DNA of 64,000 nt, taken from positions 19,879 to 83,878 of the forward strand of contig CAYGTC010000011.1 of assembly GCA_964352735.1 (NCBI GenBank), given 5' to 3'. Origin of the DNA: NORP309 sp964352735. GTDB lineage: Bacteria; Pseudomonadota; Gammaproteobacteria; Xanthomonadales; Marinicellaceae. Of the stretch, positions 61,921-64,000 are shown piece after piece; the first letter of the stretch is position 1; every line of letters begins with the position of its first letter. The notes under the pieces are model-generated. The model had not been told where the DNA came from, ran no database searches, and saw only the letters and a program-made list of their open reading frames with translations. The position numbers and the translations under genes were made by a program.

Positions 61921-63831
61921 ATGACTGGCAAACATCAAACCTTGTTGGATTCCATCAATATTCCAGCTGATTTAAGAAAACTTGACGAATCTCAACTGAA
62001 ACAAGTTGCTGATGAGTTGCGTGATTTTTTGATTTATTCTGTTTCACGATCCGGTGGACATTTTGGCTCTGGGCTTGGCACCATTGAGTTAACAGTAGCC
62101 CTACATTATGTTTTCAATACCCCACATGATCGCATCGTATGGGATGTCGGTCATCAGGCATATCCGCACAAGATTCTCACAGGGCGAAAAAACCAGATCG
62201 AAACCATCAAGAAAAAAGATGGTTTAAATCCTTTCCCTAAACGCTGTGAAAGCGAATACGATACTTTTGGTGTAGGCCACTCATCAACATCTATTGGTGC
62301 TGCACTGGGCATGGCACTGGCCTCCAAACAATTGGGCATTGAACGTAAATCCATTGCTGTGATCGGTGATGGAGCAATGACAGCAGGCATGGCTTTCGAA
62401 GCATTAAATCATGGTGGTGAGATAGAGCCAGACATGCTGGTTGTTCTCAATGAAAACGAGATGTCGATCTCACCCAATGTTGGCGCATTGTCAAGAATGC
62501 TGGTTAAAATTGTCAGTGGACGTTTTTACAACAAAATGCGAGAAAAATCCAAACGCATCATGAAGAGAGACTCCTGGCTGTGGAAATTCATGTCACGTTG
62601 GGAAGAACACGCCAAAGGCATGCTGATTCCATCGACATTATTTGAAGAATTAGGATTTCTCTATTTTGGTCCAATTGATGGGCATGATGTCAATCAACTG
62701 GTTCGCACATTACAAACCATCAAAGAAACCAAGGGACCCAAATTTCTACACATCATTACCAAAAAAGGCAAAGGCTATAAACCTGCCGAATTGGATCCAA
62801 TCAAATACCATGCTGTCTCACCTTTTGATCCACAAAAAGGTGTATTGCCGAGTAAAAAACCAAAAAAACCCAGTTACACACACGTTTTTGGACAATGGTT
62901 GTGTGACATGGCAAGAGATGACAATAAATTGGTAGCCATTACCCCTGCCATGCGCGAAGGCTCTGGCTTGGTTGAGTTCTCCAAATTATTTCCCAACAGG
63001 TATTTTGATGTGGGCATTGCCGAACAACACTCTGTGACCTTAGCAGCGGGTATGGCTTGCGAAGGCATCAGACCAGTGGTTGCGATTTATTCAAGCTTTT
63101 TACAAAGGGCATACGACCAATTGATTCATGATGTCGCCATCCAAAACTTAGGTGTATTATTTGCCATTGACAGAGGTGGAGTGGTTGGACCAGATGGTGC
63201 CACACATGCCGGGAATATGGACCTGAGCTTTTTAAGATGTGTACCCAACATGACCATCATGGCACCAGCCGATGAAAATGAATGCCGACAAATGCTTTAC
63301 ACAGGATTAACATTAGGCACTCCGGCAGCAGTTAGATACCCCAGAGGCACAGGTCCTGGCGTTGCAGTACAAATGCGCATGGAAAAAATCAACATAGGAG
63401 AAGCATTACACCTCAGAAAAGGCACAAAAATAGCCATCCTTGCCTTTGGTTCAACCGTTGAAGACGCCAAGATTGCCGCTGAAACACTGGATGCCTCAGT
63501 CGTGAACATGCGTTTTGTTAAGCCATTAGATGGCCAAATGATTGAAAAAATGGCTGAAGAGCACGACTGGATTATCACCGTTGAGGATAATGTCATCAAT
63601 GGCGGTGCAGGCAGTGGTATCAATGAATACCTCCATCAGCACAAAGTTGAAAACATTCATGTTCTCAATCTTGGTTTACCAGACCACTTCCAAGAACATG
63701 GGTCTCGAGAAGAATTGCTTCACCTCGCGGGTATTGACAGCAGTGGAATTTTGAGACAAATCAAACAAGCCCTACAAATTACAGATGAAGTCACAGATAC
63801 GACAGTGATTGATTTTTCACAAAAAAAATAA
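61921..63831 (+). CDS. dxs: 1-deoxy-D-xylulose-5-phosphate synthase
   Basis: A thiamine-diphosphate enzyme of 636 residues. SGGHFGSGLGTIELTVALHYVF, GVGHSSTSIGAALGMA and VIGDGAMTAGMAFEALNHGG (ThDP/Mg binding) lie in the N-terminal domain. FDVGIAEQHSVTLAAGMA and DRGGVVGPDGATHAGNMDLSFLR lie in the middle, and the C-terminal domain has VEDNVINGGAGSGI. It joins pyruvate and glyceraldehyde 3-phosphate, the first step of the MEP isoprenoid pathway. Length normal. Confidence 0.97.
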   Translation: MTGKHQTLLDSINIPADLRKLDESQLKQVADELRDFLIYSVSRSGGHFGSGLGTIELTVALHYVFNTPHDRIVWDVGHQAYPHKILTGRKNQIETIKKKDGLNPFPKRCESEYDTFGVGHSSTSIGAALGMALASKQLGIERKSIAVIGDGAMTAGMAFEALNHGGEIEPDMLVVLNENEMSISPNVGALSRMLVKIVSGRFYNKMREKSKRIMKRDSWLWKFMSRWEEHAKGMLIPSTLFEELGFLYFGPIDGHDVNQLVRTLQTIKETKGPKFLHIITKKGKGYKPAELDPIKYHAVSPFDPQKGVLPSKKPKKPSYTHVFGQWLCDMARDDNKLVAITPAMREGSGLVEFSKLFPNRYFDVGIAEQHSVTLAAGMACEGIRPVVAIYSSFLQRAYDQLIHDVAIQNLGVLFAIDRGGVVGPDGATHAGNMDLSFLRCVPNMTIMAPADENECRQMLYTGLTLGTPAAVRYPRGTGPGVAVQMRMEKINIGEALHLRKGTKIAILAFGSTVEDAKIAAETLDASVVNMRFVKPLDGQMIEKMAEEHDWIITVEDNVINGGAGSGINEYLHQHKVENIHVLNLGLPDHFQEHGSREELLHLAGIDSSGILRQIKQALQITDEVTDTTVIDFSQKK

Positions 63832-64000
63832 CAACCCTTATCCAGTGTATCAAACACACTCAGTTGTATGCGCGACTCAAATCAGCGCTGCAACTGAGCA
63901 ACATATGTTAATCAATTTAATAAAAAACCATTAAATCCTGAATTTTTTTTCATGGCTCTGCACAAGAGTCCTGTTTCATAATCTAGATTCTCAATATTTG

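Overview
The window looks like a chromosomal segment of a free-living, AT-rich, probably marine gammaproteobacterium. Evidence includes the order dsbD-aroQ-accB-accC-prmA-fis-purH-purD, the DUF2066-pgsA-permease-hda block, and yciO-scpA-scpB-rluB. Many secreted proteins with Ca-binding or beta-propeller repeats, and a C-terminal RSGEGF/WYTY-type module, recall Marinicella-like bacteria. That genus guess rests on remembered family features, not on a search. No prophage, transposase or CRISPR array was seen.

Layout. 1-2.8 kb: the end of an RND/MMPL exporter with a LolA-like protein and a beta-barrel protein. 2.9-7.1 kb: an AraC regulator, a transglutaminase-like protein, a cytosolic M14 carboxypeptidase, a small secreted peptide and an orphan. 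7.2-7.7 kb: a 182-bp tandem repeat broken by an assembly gap of 100 N, next to the SRP RNA gene. 7.9-13.2 kb: hda, a permease, pgsA, DUF2066 and rhlE. 13.5 kb: tRNA-Asp. 13.6-19.8 kb: a CtlX-like hydrolase, then a four-gene operon whose junctions are all ATGA overlaps (FG-GAP protein, TPR protein, dusA, zinc-ribbon protein).

20.0-25.3 kb is the most unusual part. It holds three tandem paralogues of about 520 residues, each with a signal peptide, beta-rich tail-fibre-like repeats and a C-terminal coiled coil. They are separated by terminators, and a perfect CRP-type site precedes the second. They are followed at 25.3-31.1 kb by an acyltransferase-like gene, two DegT-type PLP enzymes, a sulfotransferase, a methyltransferase and a glycosyltransferase-like gene, which resembles a surface-glycan or surface-modification cassette.

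31.4-48.0 kb is mostly housekeeping: yebC/yeeN, grxC, a second AI-2E permease, a beta-barrel protein, purHD, fis, prmA, accBC, aroQ, a DsbD with two N-terminal alpha domains, and a large orphan secreted protein. 48.1-52.6 kb carries a one-domain asparaginase, yciO, scpA, scpB, rluB and a threonine-aldolase-like enzyme. 52.6-63.8 kb carries a secreted beta-propeller, a CadC-like membrane regulator with a TolB-like propeller, a coiled-coil/pilin-like protein, a large secreted M14 peptidase ending in NGFE, moeA, a possible RiPP-like precursor and dxs.

All calls come from reading the sequence and from remembered family motifs; no database search was run.
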